From positions 186,001 to 250,000 of the forward strand of contig NZ_FNEX01000008.1 in assembly GCF_900100435.1 (NCBI RefSeq): a DNA stretch of 64,000 nt. Direction: 5' to 3'. Both the position numbers and the translations under genes were made by a program. The stretch comes from Pedobacter sp. ok626. Its GTDB lineage: Bacteria > Bacteroidota > Bacteroidia > Sphingobacteriales > Sphingobacteriaceae. The notes under the pieces were generated by a model, which searched no databases, was not told the origin of the DNA, and saw only the letters and a program-made list of their open reading frames with translations. Shown here one piece after another: positions 1-10,083 of the stretch; the first letter of the stretch is position 1, and each line of letters starts with the position of its first letter.

Positions 1-1222
1 CTTTCAGTGAAATCTTATCCAGCAACATTTGCGAATTCACACCCACAAGAGGCAATTCACGAGCAGGATAAATCTCCAGCAACAGCAAATGATCAGCTGT
101 ACTTAAAACTTTTGCAAAATCATCCGCAAAATCACGGGTACGTGTAAACAGGTGTGGCTGAAAAATTACTGTTAATTTTTTATCAGGATACAACTGTCTA
201 ACCGCATCAAAACACGCACGAAGCTCTTCAGGATGATGTGCATAATCATCAATATAAATGTGATCAGATGTGTTTACTATATATTCGAATCTTCTTTTAA
301 CTCCTTTAAAAGAACCAATCGCTTCCTTAATCTTTTGAGCATCTATACCAAGTTTAAGTGCAACAGCAATTGCAGCTATCGCATTTTCAACATTATGCTT
401 GCCTGGCAACATTAGCTGGATATCAGTAATAGCTACATCTGCATCCACATAATCAAACGCAAACCTCGAACCTTCAACCCTAATATTCTGCCCTTTAATT
501 TGAGAAGACATCCCAACGCTATAACTTACACCATTCGCTAAAGGGAGTCCATTTTTAACAAACAAAGTTCCACCTGGTTTCAGTTGTCCGGCAAACATCT
601 TAAACGATTCTTCTAAATGACCTGCATCACCATAAATATCTAAATGATCAGCATCCATCGAAGTAACCACGGATATATCCGGATGAAGCGTCAAAAAAGA
701 ACGATCATATTCATCAGCTTCAACAACAACTACATTGTTATCTCCGATAATGAAATTGCTATTGTAATTCGAAGCTATCCCACCTAAAAAAGCAGTACAA
801 CCATAGCCACTTGCAATTAAAACATGCGCTACAATGGACGATGTTGTTGTTTTGCCATGCGTACCCGCAACAGCAATACAAAACTGGCCTTTACTAATGA
901 TGCCCAGAACCTCAGAACGTTTCTTCAAAATAAAGCCATTGTCCTTAAAATAATTTAAGATCTCTGAATTTTTAGGAATCGCCGGTGTATATACAATCAA
1001 CGTATCCTTATTCTTCTCATGGAATGTAACTGGTAAAACCGATTCGTCATCCATATAAGAAACCAGAATACCCTCCTGCTCTAAAGCGACAGTCAAGTTG
1101 GTTCGCGTTTTATCATAACCACAAACTACACAGCCACGTTTAGCAAAATAGCGAGCAATAGCACTCATTCCAATACCACCAATACCAACAAAATAAACAC
1201 GTTGTATATTATTCAGTTCCAT
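1..1222 (-). CDS. murC: UDP-N-acetylmuramate--L-alanine ligase (partial, 3' end cut by window)
   Basis: Cytoplasmic ATP-dependent ligase that adds the first L-alanine to UDP-MurNAc in peptidoglycan precursor synthesis. I translated the minus strand from the ATG at 1222 to the window edge: an N-terminal Rossmann motif (VGIGGIGMSAIA), the Mur ligase P-loop AGTHGKTTTSS, the acidic EADEYDRSF stretch, and DDYAHHPEE in the C-terminal part all read cleanly. About 407 residues are present; a typical MurC is near 450, so some 40-50 C-terminal residues lie to the left of the window. The murG stop and this ATG share one base (TAATG), which fixes the start and indicates translational coupling at the end of the dcw cluster. 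Identification is secure. Confidence 0.96.
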   Translation of the reverse strand, partial: MELNNIQRVYFVGIGGIGMSAIARYFAKRGCVVCGYDKTRTNLTVALEQEGILVSYMDDESVLPVTFHEKNKDTLIVYTPAIPKNSEILNYFKDNGFILKKRSEVLGIISKGQFCIAVAGTHGKTTTSSIVAHVLIASGYGCTAFLGGIASNYNSNFIIGDNNVVVVEADEYDRSFLTLHPDISVVTSMDADHLDIYGDAGHLEESFKMFAGQLKPGGTLFVKNGLPLANGVSYSVGMSSQIKGQNIRVEGSRFAFDYVDADVAITDIQLMLPGKHNVENAIAAIAVALKLGIDAQKIKEAIGSFKGVKRRFEYIVNTSDHIYIDDYAHHPEELRACFDAVRQLYPDKKLTVIFQPHLFTRTRDFADDFAKVLSTADHLLLLEIYPARELPLVGVNSQMLLDKISLK

Positions 1223-2337
1223 TAGCTATTTGCCCCCCTTCCTGCTAATAACATTACTTCTGCTGCAATCACTTGATCAGCATCAGGTAAAGCCATTTTA
1301 CCTATATTATCAGCGTAAATTGAACTTCGCTCTTTGTCATTCAATAAACTCAAAGCCTCTTTCACGAGAATGTCCTCAGCCGACTGATCTACAATCATCA
1401 AAGCCGCATTGTTTTTCACCAATGCCAATGCATTCTTTGTCTGATGATCTTCAGCCACATTTGGCGAAGGAACCAGTATAACCGGCTTTTTAATCATGCA
1501 CAATTCAGCAATTGTTCCTGCACCTGCCCGTGAGATAATCACATCAGCGGCAGCATAAGCCAAATCCATTTTATTCAAAAACTCCAAAATCCGAACATTA
1601 GGATTAAAATCAAGTCCCAAACGCTCAACAATTCCTTTGTAATAATATTTACCAGTTTGCCAGATCAATTGTACATCAGCATCAATAAAATCAAGAATAT
1701 GTTTTTCAATACTCTTGTTTAATGTCCCAGCACCTAAACTTCCACCTGTCACCAATATCGTTTTCTTCAATGGATCAAGCTTTAGTAATTCAGCACCGGC
1801 ATAATGCTTGTTCAAAACATCAACCACATCTTTTCTTACCGGATTACCAGTTTTAAGTAACTTATCAGCAGGGAAAAATTGTTCCATTCCATCAAATGCA
1901 ACACAAACCTTAGACGCCTTTTTTCCCAGCCACTTATTGGTCATACCAGCATAAGAATTTTGCTCTTGTATCAGGTATGGAATATTCTTTAATGATGCAG
2001 CAAACAGAATTGGTCCAGATGCATATCCACCAACCCCAACTACTACATCCGGTTTAAAATCAGCAATGATCTGCAAGGCTTTGCGCATGCTTCCAAGCAG
2101 TTTAAACGGCAAACCTAAATTCTTTACAATAGAACCTCGTTGTATACCACTGATGTTTAAACCAATAATTTTATATCCGGCAGCTGGAACTTTATCCATT
2201 TCCATCCTACCATTTGCCCCAACAAATAAAATTTCACAGCCAGGCTCCATACGCCTTAGCGCATTAGCTATCGATATGGCTGGAAATATATGCCCGCCAG
2301 TACCGCCTCCTGAAATAATTATCCTTGTTGGTCTCAT
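1222..2337 (-). CDS. murG: Undecaprenyldiphospho-muramoylpentapeptide beta-N-acetylglucosaminyltransferase MurG
   Basis: Peripheral inner-membrane glycosyltransferase (GT28) that adds GlcNAc to lipid I to make lipid II. The N-terminal glycine-rich loop GGTGGHIFPA, a second loop GGSLGAGTLN, the RAGAGTIAE acceptor/UDP region and EDHQTKNA near the C-terminus are all present; length 371 residues matches the family (about 355-370). An upstream ATG at 2376 would overlap ftsW by 29 bases and add 13 basic residues not expected before the MRPTRIIISGGG start, so I chose the ATG at 2337, 10 bases after the ftsW stop. It lies between ftsW and murC in the dcw transcript. Confidence 0.97.
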   Translation of the reverse strand: MRPTRIIISGGGTGGHIFPAISIANALRRMEPGCEILFVGANGRMEMDKVPAAGYKIIGLNISGIQRGSIVKNLGLPFKLLGSMRKALQIIADFKPDVVVGVGGYASGPILFAASLKNIPYLIQEQNSYAGMTNKWLGKKASKVCVAFDGMEQFFPADKLLKTGNPVRKDVVDVLNKHYAGAELLKLDPLKKTILVTGGSLGAGTLNKSIEKHILDFIDADVQLIWQTGKYYYKGIVERLGLDFNPNVRILEFLNKMDLAYAAADVIISRAGAGTIAELCMIKKPVILVPSPNVAEDHQTKNALALVKNNAALMIVDQSAEDILVKEALSLLNDKERSSIYADNIGKMALPDADQVIAAEVMLLAGRGANS

Positions 2338-2347
2338 CTTTCTATTT

Positions 2348-3514
2348 TTATGCCATTGCAGGTATTTCACCAACAATTACTTTTTTACTTCCCTGCTCTT
2401 CTACGTCTCTGCTTACGCTCAATATAATACCAAAGGCAATACTTGTAAATATCATCGACGTTCCACCCATACTTACCAATGGTAATGGAACACCTGTAAC
2501 AGGACCTAAACCAACAGCTACCGCCATGTTGGCAAACGCCTGTATCGTTAAACTAAAGCTTAACCCTGCAGCCAGCAAAGCCCCGAAAGCCTTCGGGCTT
2601 TGGGTTACAATTCGCACGCATCGGTAAAGCAAAACGAGATACAATAACATCACTGTCATCGCCCCCATTAATCCATATTCTTCTACTATAATTGCAAAAA
2701 TAAAATCCGAATATGGGTGTGGTAAAAAGTTACGCTGAGTACTATTCCCAGGGCCCTTACCAAATACCCCACCAGTTGCCAATGCAATTTTCGATTGATC
2801 AGCCTGGTAAGTCTTATCAGAATGTTGCAACTCAGGATGTAAAAATGAATTTACCCTGGATTTATACGTCGCAGCCCTTGGTCCTAAAAACACAATAAAT
2901 AGCAACAATATTGCACCACCTGCACACACCATACTAATCTGCTTAATACTGATCCTTCCAATAATCAGCAGCAAAATACTTACCCCAAACAGCATAATAG
3001 CTGTAGATAAATTGGCCCAGGCGATTAACACAAATACCGCACACACAGAACCCATGATCGGTATAAATGCTTTTCTAACATCCTTAATATTCTCTTGTTT
3101 CTTCGTCAGCATCCTGGCCAGGAAAGTAATCAGGGCAATTTTGGCTAAATCTGAAGTCTGAAAGGTTAAACCAATCAAAGGAATCTTTACCCAGCGAGAT
3201 GCATCGTTAATATTTGCACCAAAAACAGCTGTATAAAACAAGAGGGGAATCGTAATGATCATTAAAACCTTGGAAATCCCTGCATAATATTTATAGTCCA
3301 ATAAATGCGCAATATAGATCATACCAATCCCCATCACCACAAAGATCAAGTGCTTGGTTAGCAAGATCTTCTCTACAGTTTTACCCGTCTTATAAGCATA
3401 AGTTCCGGTCGCACTGTAAACGGTAAGTATAGAAATTAGCGACAAAAGGATAATGATCAGCCAAATCCAGCGATCTCCTTTTGTTTTATCTAAAAGCTTA
3501 TTTATCGCAGTCAT
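2348..3514 (-). CDS. ftsW: Cell division SEDS glycosyltransferase FtsW
   Basis: Polytopic SEDS-family membrane protein that polymerises lipid II into septal glycan together with the class B PBP (FtsI). The 388-residue sequence has about ten hydrophobic segments, starting with WLIIILLSLISILTVYS, and the family's conserved C-terminal region with GLGPVTGVPLPLVSMGGTS. A central hydrophilic loop (about residues 215-260, including KSRVNSFLHPE and GNSTQRNFLPHPYSDFIFA) carries the SEDS signature. The position between murD and murG in the dcw cluster favours FtsW over the elongation paralogue RodA. The gap to murD is only 2 bases. Confidence 0.95.
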   Translation of the reverse strand: MTAINKLLDKTKGDRWIWLIIILLSLISILTVYSATGTYAYKTGKTVEKILLTKHLIFVVMGIGMIYIAHLLDYKYYAGISKVLMIITIPLLFYTAVFGANINDASRWVKIPLIGLTFQTSDLAKIALITFLARMLTKKQENIKDVRKAFIPIMGSVCAVFVLIAWANLSTAIMLFGVSILLLIIGRISIKQISMVCAGGAILLLFIVFLGPRAATYKSRVNSFLHPELQHSDKTYQADQSKIALATGGVFGKGPGNSTQRNFLPHPYSDFIFAIIVEEYGLMGAMTVMLLYLVLLYRCVRIVTQSPKAFGALLAAGLSFSLTIQAFANMAVAVGLGPVTGVPLPLVSMGGTSMIFTSIAFGIILSVSRDVEEQGSKKVIVGEIPAMA

Positions 3515-3516
3515 AA

Positions 3517-4860
3517 TTACAATTCTTTAACAGCAGCCTTAAATTGGTTACCACGGTCTTCATAGTTCTTAAACAAATCAAAACTGGCACATGCCGGAGA
3601 CAACAATACTGTGTTTCCCTTTTTTGCCAGATGATAAGCTACCTGAACCGCCTCGTGTGCAGAGAATGTGTTTACAATAATCTCCACATCATCTTCAAAA
3701 GCTTCATGAATCCGTTTATTATCTTTACCTAAACATACAATCGCCTTAACCTTCTGGCGCACCATATCTTTCAGCATGTCATAATCATTACCTTTATCAA
3801 CACCACCCATAATTAAGATCACATCAGCGCCAACACTTTCCAATGCATACCAGGTAGAGTTCACATTGGTAGCCTTAGAATCATTGATGTAATCAACTCC
3901 AGAAATTTTGGCAACATGCTCTAACCTATGTTCAATGTTTCTAAAATCACCCATACTCTCACGTATAGAACTATTTCTAATCTCTAATACCTTAGCCACG
4001 ATGCCAGATGCCATAGAGTTATAAATATTGTGCTTTCCTTGTAAGGCTAATTCTGTAATAGACATGATTAATGGATCGTTTAGGTTTATGTTGATGTGTA
4101 TGTTGTTGTCTTCAAGGTAAGCGCCTTCTTCAATCTTCTTTCGAATTGAAAAAGGATATTTTTTTGAATTGACTTTAGCATTTTTCAATGCTTTTAAAGT
4201 CTCTTCGTCATCAGCACAGTAGATAAAAATATCATCACTGCTCTGATTTTGAACAATACGCATTTTTGATGCGGCGTAATTGTCCAGTTTATAATCATAG
4301 CGATCTAAATGATCAGGTGTTATATTTAATAAAACAGCTATATCAGCTTTAAAATCATACATATCATCCAACATAAAGCTGGATATTTCCAATACGTACC
4401 AATCAAAATCCGATGTAGCCACCTGCGCAGCAAAACTCTGCCCGATGTTACCTGCCAACCCAATGTTCAAACCTGCATTCTTCAAAACATGATAAGTCAA
4501 CATTGTTGTCGTTGTCTTACCATTAGAACCAGTGATACAAATGGTTTTTGCATTAGTATAGCGTTTGGCAAATTCAATTTCAGACACTACCGGGATCTGC
4601 TTCGCTTTAATTTCTTTAATGATCCCCGCAGCATCAGGTATCCCCGGACTCTTAATCACTTCAACAGCTTTAAGAATTTCCGCCCGACTGTGCGTATGCT
4701 CTTCAAAAGGAATATTTAGCTCCTGCAACTTCTCTTTATATTGCGTAGGAATTGTACCGAAATCAGACAAAAACACGTCAAAACCTTGCTTCTGCGCTAG
4801 CATTGCTGCACCTACACCACTTTCTCCACCACCTAAAATTGCGATCCTCTGCTTCTCCAT
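3517..4860 (-). CDS. murD: UDP-N-acetylmuramoylalanine--D-glutamate ligase
   Basis: Cytoplasmic Mur ligase that adds D-glutamate to UDP-MurNAc-L-Ala. N-terminal Rossmann-like domain begins with RIAILGGGESGVGAA; the central ATP-binding domain has the P-loop ITGSNGKTTTTML (about residues 108-120), and NITPDHLDRY follows; the C-terminal domain contains NDSKATNVNSTWYAL and LLSPACASFDLFKNYEDRG, both typical of MurD. Length 447 residues is normal. Its ATG shares a base with the mraY stop (TAATG), so the start is firm and translation is probably coupled. Confidence 0.97.
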   Translation of the reverse strand: MEKQRIAILGGGESGVGAAMLAQKQGFDVFLSDFGTIPTQYKEKLQELNIPFEEHTHSRAEILKAVEVIKSPGIPDAAGIIKEIKAKQIPVVSEIEFAKRYTNAKTICITGSNGKTTTTMLTYHVLKNAGLNIGLAGNIGQSFAAQVATSDFDWYVLEISSFMLDDMYDFKADIAVLLNITPDHLDRYDYKLDNYAASKMRIVQNQSSDDIFIYCADDEETLKALKNAKVNSKKYPFSIRKKIEEGAYLEDNNIHININLNDPLIMSITELALQGKHNIYNSMASGIVAKVLEIRNSSIRESMGDFRNIEHRLEHVAKISGVDYINDSKATNVNSTWYALESVGADVILIMGGVDKGNDYDMLKDMVRQKVKAIVCLGKDNKRIHEAFEDDVEIIVNTFSAHEAVQVAYHLAKKGNTVLLSPACASFDLFKNYEDRGNQFKAAVKEL

Positions 4861-6110
4861 TATCTTAATTTTAAGGTGATGATGGTAATGATCGCTAACA
4901 ATATGCTAATGATCCAGAATCTAGTTACAATCTTAGCTTCATGATATCCTTTCTTCTGGTAATGGTGATGCAAAGGAGACATTAGGAAAATCCTTCTGCC
5001 TTCGCCAAACCGTTTCTTGGTGTACTTAAAATAAGATACCTGAATCATCACAGATAAAATCTCAATTAAGAAAACACCGCATAAAACAGGAATCAGCAAT
5101 TCCTTTCTAATCATAATGGCAAATGCCGCAATGATTCCACCAATAGCCAAACTTCCCGTATCCCCCATAAATACCTGGGCAGGATAAGAGTTGTACCATA
5201 AAAACCCTACGCAAGCCCCAACAAAGGCACCCGCAAAAATCATCAGCTCACCCGAATTTGGGATGTACATAATATTGAGGTAGTCGGCAATTACTGTATT
5301 ACCAGATACATAAGCTAACAATCCAAGTGTAATTCCTATAATCGCAGACGTCCCCGTTGCTAAGCCATCGATTCCGTCAGTAATATTCGCCCCATTAGAT
5401 ACCCCCGCAATAATTATGACAGTGATAAAAATGAAAACCAGGGCCGCATATTTTTCATAGCCATCGCCTAAAAACTTAAGCACTTTAGCATAGTCAAATT
5501 CATTGTTTTTATAAAAAGGAACATTAGTCAAGGTAGACTTTACATCCTGAGTATAATAAAAACTCTCCCCTTTTTGTCTTAAAACCATTGGAGCTGTAGC
5601 AACTTTAGCAACACCAACCTCTTCCACCGTTTGCCTAACCACAATATTCGGATGGTAGTACATTGTACAACCTATGATTAAACCAAGGCCAACCTGTCCA
5701 ACAATTTTAAACCTACCGGCTAACCCTTCTTTATTCTTCTTAAATACTTTGATGTAGTCATCCAAAAATCCAACAGCGCCCATCCAAACAGTAGTAATGA
5801 GCATCAAAATCACATAGATATTGGTTAAGTTGGCCAGCAACAATGTTGGCAGCAAAATACCGAGCAAAATGATGATACCACCCATCGTAGGTGTACCTTG
5901 TTTCTGCATCTGGCCTTCCAATCCAAGATTCCTTACGGTCTCTCCAACCTGCATTTTATGTAGATAATTGATCAGCCTTCTACCATAAACAGTAGTGATG
6001 ATCAGCGAAAGGATAACCGCCAAAGAAGTACGGAAAGTGATGTATTGAAACAATCTCAATCCAGGGAAATCGTAATGCTGGTTCAGGTATTCAAATAAAT
6101 AATATAACAT
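4860..6110 (-). CDS. mraY: Phospho-N-acetylmuramoyl-pentapeptide transferase
   Basis: Integral membrane enzyme that transfers phospho-MurNAc-pentapeptide to undecaprenyl phosphate, making lipid I. Signature pieces visible are [13 protein letters not shown], the aspartate pair in [26 protein letters not shown] and the cytoplasmic histidine motif [11 protein letters not shown]. At 416 residues it is about 55 longer than the E. coli enzyme; the extra material lies around residues 155-215, between two membrane segments, and resembles the loop insertion seen in other Bacteroidota MraY. The ATG shares one base with the murE stop. No murF lies between murE and mraY. Confidence 0.97.
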   Translation of the reverse strand: MLYYLFEYLNQHYDFPGLRLFQYITFRTSLAVILSLIITTVYGRRLINYLHKMQVGETVRNLGLEGQMQKQGTPTMGGIIILLGILLPTLLLANLTNIYVILMLITTVWMGAVGFLDDYIKVFKKNKEGLAGRFKIVGQVGLGLIIGCTMYYHPNIVVRQTVEEVGVAKVATAPMVLRQKGESFYYTQDVKSTLTNVPFYKNNEFDYAKVLKFLGDGYEKYAALVFIFITVIIIAGVSNGANITDGIDGLATGTSAIIGITLGLLAYVSGNTVIADYLNIMYIPNSGELMIFAGAFVGACVGFLWYNSYPAQVFMGDTGSLAIGGIIAAFAIMIRKELLIPVLCGVFLIEILSVMIQVSYFKYTKKRFGEGRRIFLMSPLHHHYQKKGYHEAKIVTRFWIISILLAIITIITLKLR

Positions 6111-7564
6111 TAGCTGATCAAGTTTAATTGTTCCATTAATACTTCCTTATCATCAAAATGATACCTCACCCCATTTATCTCCTGATACTTTTCGTGCCCT
6201 TTACCTGCAAGCACAATAATATCCCCAGGCTTAGCCAAATGGCAAGCTGTTTTAATCGCCTCTCTTCTATCTACTATACTCAAAGTTTTACGCCTATTTG
6301 TCGGAGAAACCCCCTTTTCCATCTCCTCTACTATCGTTTGCGGATTTTCAGTCCTTGGATTGTCCGAAGTCAGAATTACCTTATCACTCCAATCACAAGC
6401 TACCTGAGCCATAATCGGACGTTTGGTTTTATCCCTATCCCCGCCACAACCTATAATGGTAATCACCTGCTCCGTTCCCTTTCTAATGTCGTGTATCGTA
6501 CTCAATACGTTCTGAACAGCATCAGGCGTATGCGCATAATCCACAATTCCGATAATACCGTTAGCAGTCATATAATCAAACCGCCCCTCAGCACCAGTCA
6601 AACTAGTCAAAGTAGTCAACACCGTCAGTTGATCCTGATCAAGCAACATTGCGGTACCATAAACTGCCAATAAATTATAAGCATTAAATGAACCCACCAG
6701 CTTAAAGAAAACATCAGCGTGATCAATATTCAGATGCAAACCATTAAAACTATTTTCAATAATATTAGCTTTAAAATCCGCAAGCTGCTTTAAGGCATAA
6801 GTCTTTTTCACTGCCTTCGTATTCTGCAGCATAACCATCCCATTTTTGTCATCCAGATTGGTTAAGGCAAAAGCCGAAGATGGCAACACGTCAAAAAATG
6901 CTTTCTTCGCTTTGATATAATTATCAAACGTTTTATGAAAATCCAGGTGATCATGTGTAATGTTAGAAAACACACCACCAGCAAAACTTAAGCCCTCTAT
7001 TCTATGCTGAACAACAGCATGTGAGCTCACTTCCATAAAACAGTAATCACAACCCGCATCAACCATATCCTGCAAAAGCACATTCAATGCTATCGGATTA
7101 GGAGTGGTATGCGTTGCCCCAATCACACGATCATTAACATGATTCTCAACCGTCGAAATCAGACCAACTTTATAACCCAACTCACGAAACAACTTAAACA
7201 ATAAGGTAGCTATGGTTGTCTTACCATTCGTACCTGTGATACCAATCAACTGCAATTTAGCAGAAGGATTGCCATAGAAATTCGCCGCCATTTTACCAAG
7301 CGCCACCGAACTATCGGCCACCTGAATGTAAGTTACCTCAGCAACAGTTTCCTCAGGAATCTGTTCGCAAACCACTACAGAAACACCCGCGCTTACCACG
7401 CTATTGATGTAAGCATGACCGTCAGACAAAGTGCCTTTCATTGCAAAAAACACATCATCCTTTTTCACCTGACGAGAATCAAATACCAAAGCACCAACCT
7501 CCTTATTGGTATTCCCAACCAGGTTAGTTATTGCTATTCCATATAAAATTTCCTGCAGCTGCAT
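6110..7564 (-). CDS. murE: UDP-MurNAc-L-Ala-D-Glu--meso-diaminopimelate ligase
   Basis: Cytoplasmic ligase adding the third stem-peptide residue. The P-loop [15 protein letters not shown] sits near residue 110, and [11 protein letters not shown] and HDHLDFH follow. The substrate-selecting motif in the C-terminal domain reads [12 protein letters not shown] is the form established for meso-diaminopimelate rather than lysine ligases, so the peptidoglycan should be of the mDAP type. Length 484 residues is typical. It starts one base after the ftsI stop, and its own stop overlaps the mraY start. Confidence 0.96.
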   Translation of the reverse strand: MQLQEILYGIAITNLVGNTNKEVGALVFDSRQVKKDDVFFAMKGTLSDGHAYINSVVSAGVSVVVCEQIPEETVAEVTYIQVADSSVALGKMAANFYGNPSAKLQLIGITGTNGKTTIATLLFKLFRELGYKVGLISTVENHVNDRVIGATHTTPNPIALNVLLQDMVDAGCDYCFMEVSSHAVVQHRIEGLSFAGGVFSNITHDHLDFHKTFDNYIKAKKAFFDVLPSSAFALTNLDDKNGMVMLQNTKAVKKTYALKQLADFKANIIENSFNGLHLNIDHADVFFKLVGSFNAYNLLAVYGTAMLLDQDQLTVLTTLTSLTGAEGRFDYMTANGIIGIVDYAHTPDAVQNVLSTIHDIRKGTEQVITIIGCGGDRDKTKRPIMAQVACDWSDKVILTSDNPRTENPQTIVEEMEKGVSPTNRRKTLSIVDRREAIKTACHLAKPGDIIVLAGKGHEKYQEINGVRYHFDDKEVLMEQLNLIS

Positions 7565-7565
7565 C

Positions 7566-9668
7566 TTATTGTAAATCTATTTGTACTGATAAACCTTTTC
7601 CTATTTTACTTCCAGCAGCGATAGATTGATTCACAACCTTTCCACTACCTTTCACTCTGGCTTTTAAGCCAGCATTACCCAAAAGATATAAAGCATCTTT
7701 TAAGCCCATCCCTCTCACATCAGGCATCACTCCCTTTACCAAGTTAAATTCTTCGTAAACAATACCATTACTAGTATCAACACTATTAAAGTAATCCGAT
7801 TTAGCAGCATACAAAGCTTTAACCCCCAAAGCATTATACACCCTTTTAACCGCTTTACTCTGACCAGCTTTAGCTTCCGGATTAATGGTATTACCAACAA
7901 AATGCGCTGTAATGTTATTATACATTTCCATATCACTCGCGTAAATACGATCCGCTATTTCTTTAAATACCGGACCAGCAACCGTTGCACCGTAATACCC
8001 ATTTTTAGGCCCGTTAATAGACACTATGATAGAATACTTAGGTTTATCTGCCGGAAAATACCCGCAAAACGAAGCTTGATAGCTTGGCTTACCCTTATAA
8101 CCTTTACGCCCATCAGCAACCTGAGCTGTACCTGTTTTTCCTGCAACCCTATACAATGGAGAACCCATCAGTTTACCAGTCCCCTTGGTCACAACCGACT
8201 CTAACATCGCTTGCAACTTTTTAATTGTTTTTTCAGAACAGATACGATCAGAAATCACTCTTGCCTGAAACTGCTCAATTGGATTACCCAAACGTCTAAT
8301 CTCTTTTACAAAAATTGGCGCAATGTATTTCCCATCATTGGCAACAGCATTATAAAATGTCAACATTTGCAATGGCGTAATCAGCATTTCGTAACCATAA
8401 GCCATTTGCGGCAAGGTCAAATTCTTGTTCCAACTTTTAAACTTCGGATTCTTAATCACCGGTTTTGTTTCACCAGGAATCTGCAATCCCAACCTCTCAT
8501 TCATATGAATATCATAAAAATGATCTGTAAACTGAGCTGGATCATCCTGATAATGCATATTTACCAACTTAGCAACCGCCGTATTTGCCGATTGCTCAAA
8601 AGCTTTCATCACTGTAACTGTACCTATTCCACCATGAGAATCCTTAATCGTATGCCCTTTAACCCTGTAAGTACCGTCACCCGTAGACACCAGAGTGTTT
8701 GTATCTACTTTCTTATCTTCCAACAATGCCATATAAGAAGCCAACTTAAAAGTTGACCCCGGATCCTGACTACCACCTATAGCGTAATTAAACTGCTCCT
8801 CATAAACCCCCTTACTTACCTGGGTATAATTAGCCACAGCCCTAACTTCTCCGGTAGCAACCTCCATCAAAATAACCGTACCATAATCAGCATCGCTAAT
8901 TTTCAATTGCTTTTCCAGTGCTGTCTGCACAAGGTCCTGCATATTGATATCAATCGTAGATATAATATCAGCTCCTTCTTTAGGCGCTACCTCAGCCTCA
9001 TCATTAACAGGCATCCAAACACCACCCGAAATACGTTGAACCAATCGTTTACCACTTTCGCCGTTAATATATTCTCCAAAAGCACCTTCCAAACCAACGC
9101 CATTTGGAACATTCTCGTTCTTATACCCAATGGTTCTGGCCGCTAAAAATTTAAAGGGCCTTATTCTTTTATTTTGCTGAACTGCAATCAAACCACCTGT
9201 ATACTTTCCAATATTAAACATTGGAAAAGTCCTGATCGTCTTTAATTCCTGATAACCAACCTTACGTTTAATCAACAAATAACGAACACTATCCCTACGT
9301 GCAGCACGCAAGTAACGCGAATATTCTTTAGGCGTTTTATCCTTAAAAAACTGAGACAAACTAAACGCCAACGAATCTACCTTCTCATTAAAAATATCTT
9401 TATCCTGTATCCCACCAGCAAACAAATCCATTCTCAATTCATACTCAGGAATAGAGGTTGCCAGCAAACTACCGTCTATTGAATAAATATTACCCCTGGC
9501 AGCTTCAATATTGATATACTTTGTAGAGAGACTATCGGCCATGGCACGCCATTTATGTCCCTCCACAAACTGTACATCGCATAGTCTGACCAATACTGCC
9601 ACGGCAAGCAGTACAATCAGCCCGAAGGACAGATAAACACGTAATAAGATGTTATCTCTGATATTCAT
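7566..9668 (-). CDS. ftsI: Division-specific class B penicillin-binding protein (FtsI/PBP3) with one PASTA domain
   Basis: Septal peptidoglycan transpeptidase, anchored in the inner membrane with its catalytic domain in the periplasm. A single membrane helix lies at about residues 11-30; the dimerisation domain follows, then the transpeptidase domain with the SxxK motif (STFK, nucleophile Ser305), SAN at 360-362 and KTGT at 511-514. The last 55-60 residues (from GVMPDVRGMGLKDA) form a PASTA repeat, which E. coli FtsI lacks but Bacteroidota homologues and Gram-positive PBPs often carry. It overlaps the ftsL-like gene by 17 bases and precedes murE by one base, consistent with a dcw transcript. 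All catalytic motifs are intact. Confidence 0.95.
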   Translation of the reverse strand: MNIRDNILLRVYLSFGLIVLLAVAVLVRLCDVQFVEGHKWRAMADSLSTKYINIEAARGNIYSIDGSLLATSIPEYELRMDLFAGGIQDKDIFNEKVDSLAFSLSQFFKDKTPKEYSRYLRAARRDSVRYLLIKRKVGYQELKTIRTFPMFNIGKYTGGLIAVQQNKRIRPFKFLAARTIGYKNENVPNGVGLEGAFGEYINGESGKRLVQRISGGVWMPVNDEAEVAPKEGADIISTIDINMQDLVQTALEKQLKISDADYGTVILMEVATGEVRAVANYTQVSKGVYEEQFNYAIGGSQDPGSTFKLASYMALLEDKKVDTNTLVSTGDGTYRVKGHTIKDSHGGIGTVTVMKAFEQSANTAVAKLVNMHYQDDPAQFTDHFYDIHMNERLGLQIPGETKPVIKNPKFKSWNKNLTLPQMAYGYEMLITPLQMLTFYNAVANDGKYIAPIFVKEIRRLGNPIEQFQARVISDRICSEKTIKKLQAMLESVVTKGTGKLMGSPLYRVAGKTGTAQVADGRKGYKGKPSYQASFCGYFPADKPKYSIIVSINGPKNGYYGATVAGPVFKEIADRIYASDMEMYNNITAHFVGNTINPEAKAGQSKAVKRVYNALGVKALYAAKSDYFNSVDTSNGIVYEEFNLVKGVMPDVRGMGLKDALYLLGNAGLKARVKGSGKVVNQSIAAGSKIGKGLSVQIDLQ

Positions 9669-10083
9669 TACTGTTTATTACAATTTTTTTAGGTGGCTCA
9701 GTCAGTTCTTTAATCCCTAATGTGTCTACTTTTTTTGCTACTTCCGTCAATTTACTCTTAAACATCAAATCAGCTTTTAGTGACTTATATTCCCAACTCA
9801 GCTCTTTTACTTCTTTATTTAACTTATCAATACTCCTGATATTCTTCACAGCCATATGGCTATTCGCTATGTACAGCATACATAAAACCGAAAGAAATAT
9901 CAAAAACGGCAACATCTCCGTTGCAGCTTCTTTACTCACTACCCCTTCAGTAAACAGCTTTTTAAAAAAAGCATTACTACTTTCAGGTTCTTTTTGTTTA
10001 GGCTTAGGTTTAACCTTAACATCAATCTCCTCCTCCTCTAATTCCGGCTCTTCATCAAGATGCTCCCTAAACCTGTTGTTCAT
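9652..10083 (-). CDS. FtsL-like cell division protein
   Basis: Small bitopic membrane protein in the position of ftsL, between rsmH and ftsI. The 143 residues comprise an acidic then lysine-rich cytoplasmic tail (about 1-50), one membrane helix (about 57-75, LPFLIFLSVLCMLYIAN) and a heptad-patterned periplasmic segment (IDKLNKEVKELSWEYKSLKADL) that would form the coiled coil FtsL uses to pair with FtsB and hold FtsW-FtsI. Sequence conservation of FtsL is low, so the call rests on architecture and position. The ATG overlaps the rsmH stop by 4 bases and its stop overlaps ftsI by 17. Confidence 0.85.
   Translation of the reverse strand: MNNRFREHLDEEPELEEEEIDVKVKPKPKQKEPESSNAFFKKLFTEGVVSKEAATEMLPFLIFLSVLCMLYIANSHMAVKNIRSIDKLNKEVKELSWEYKSLKADLMFKSKLTEVAKKVDTLGIKELTEPPKKIVINSNEYQR

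Noticed and set aside
2066..2485. 139-codon plus-strand ORF across murG and ftsW
   Set aside because: It is a shadow frame of two firmly identified genes on the opposite strand.
8211..8756. 181-codon plus-strand ORF inside ftsI
   Set aside because: It lies antisense to the transpeptidase domain and has no family features.
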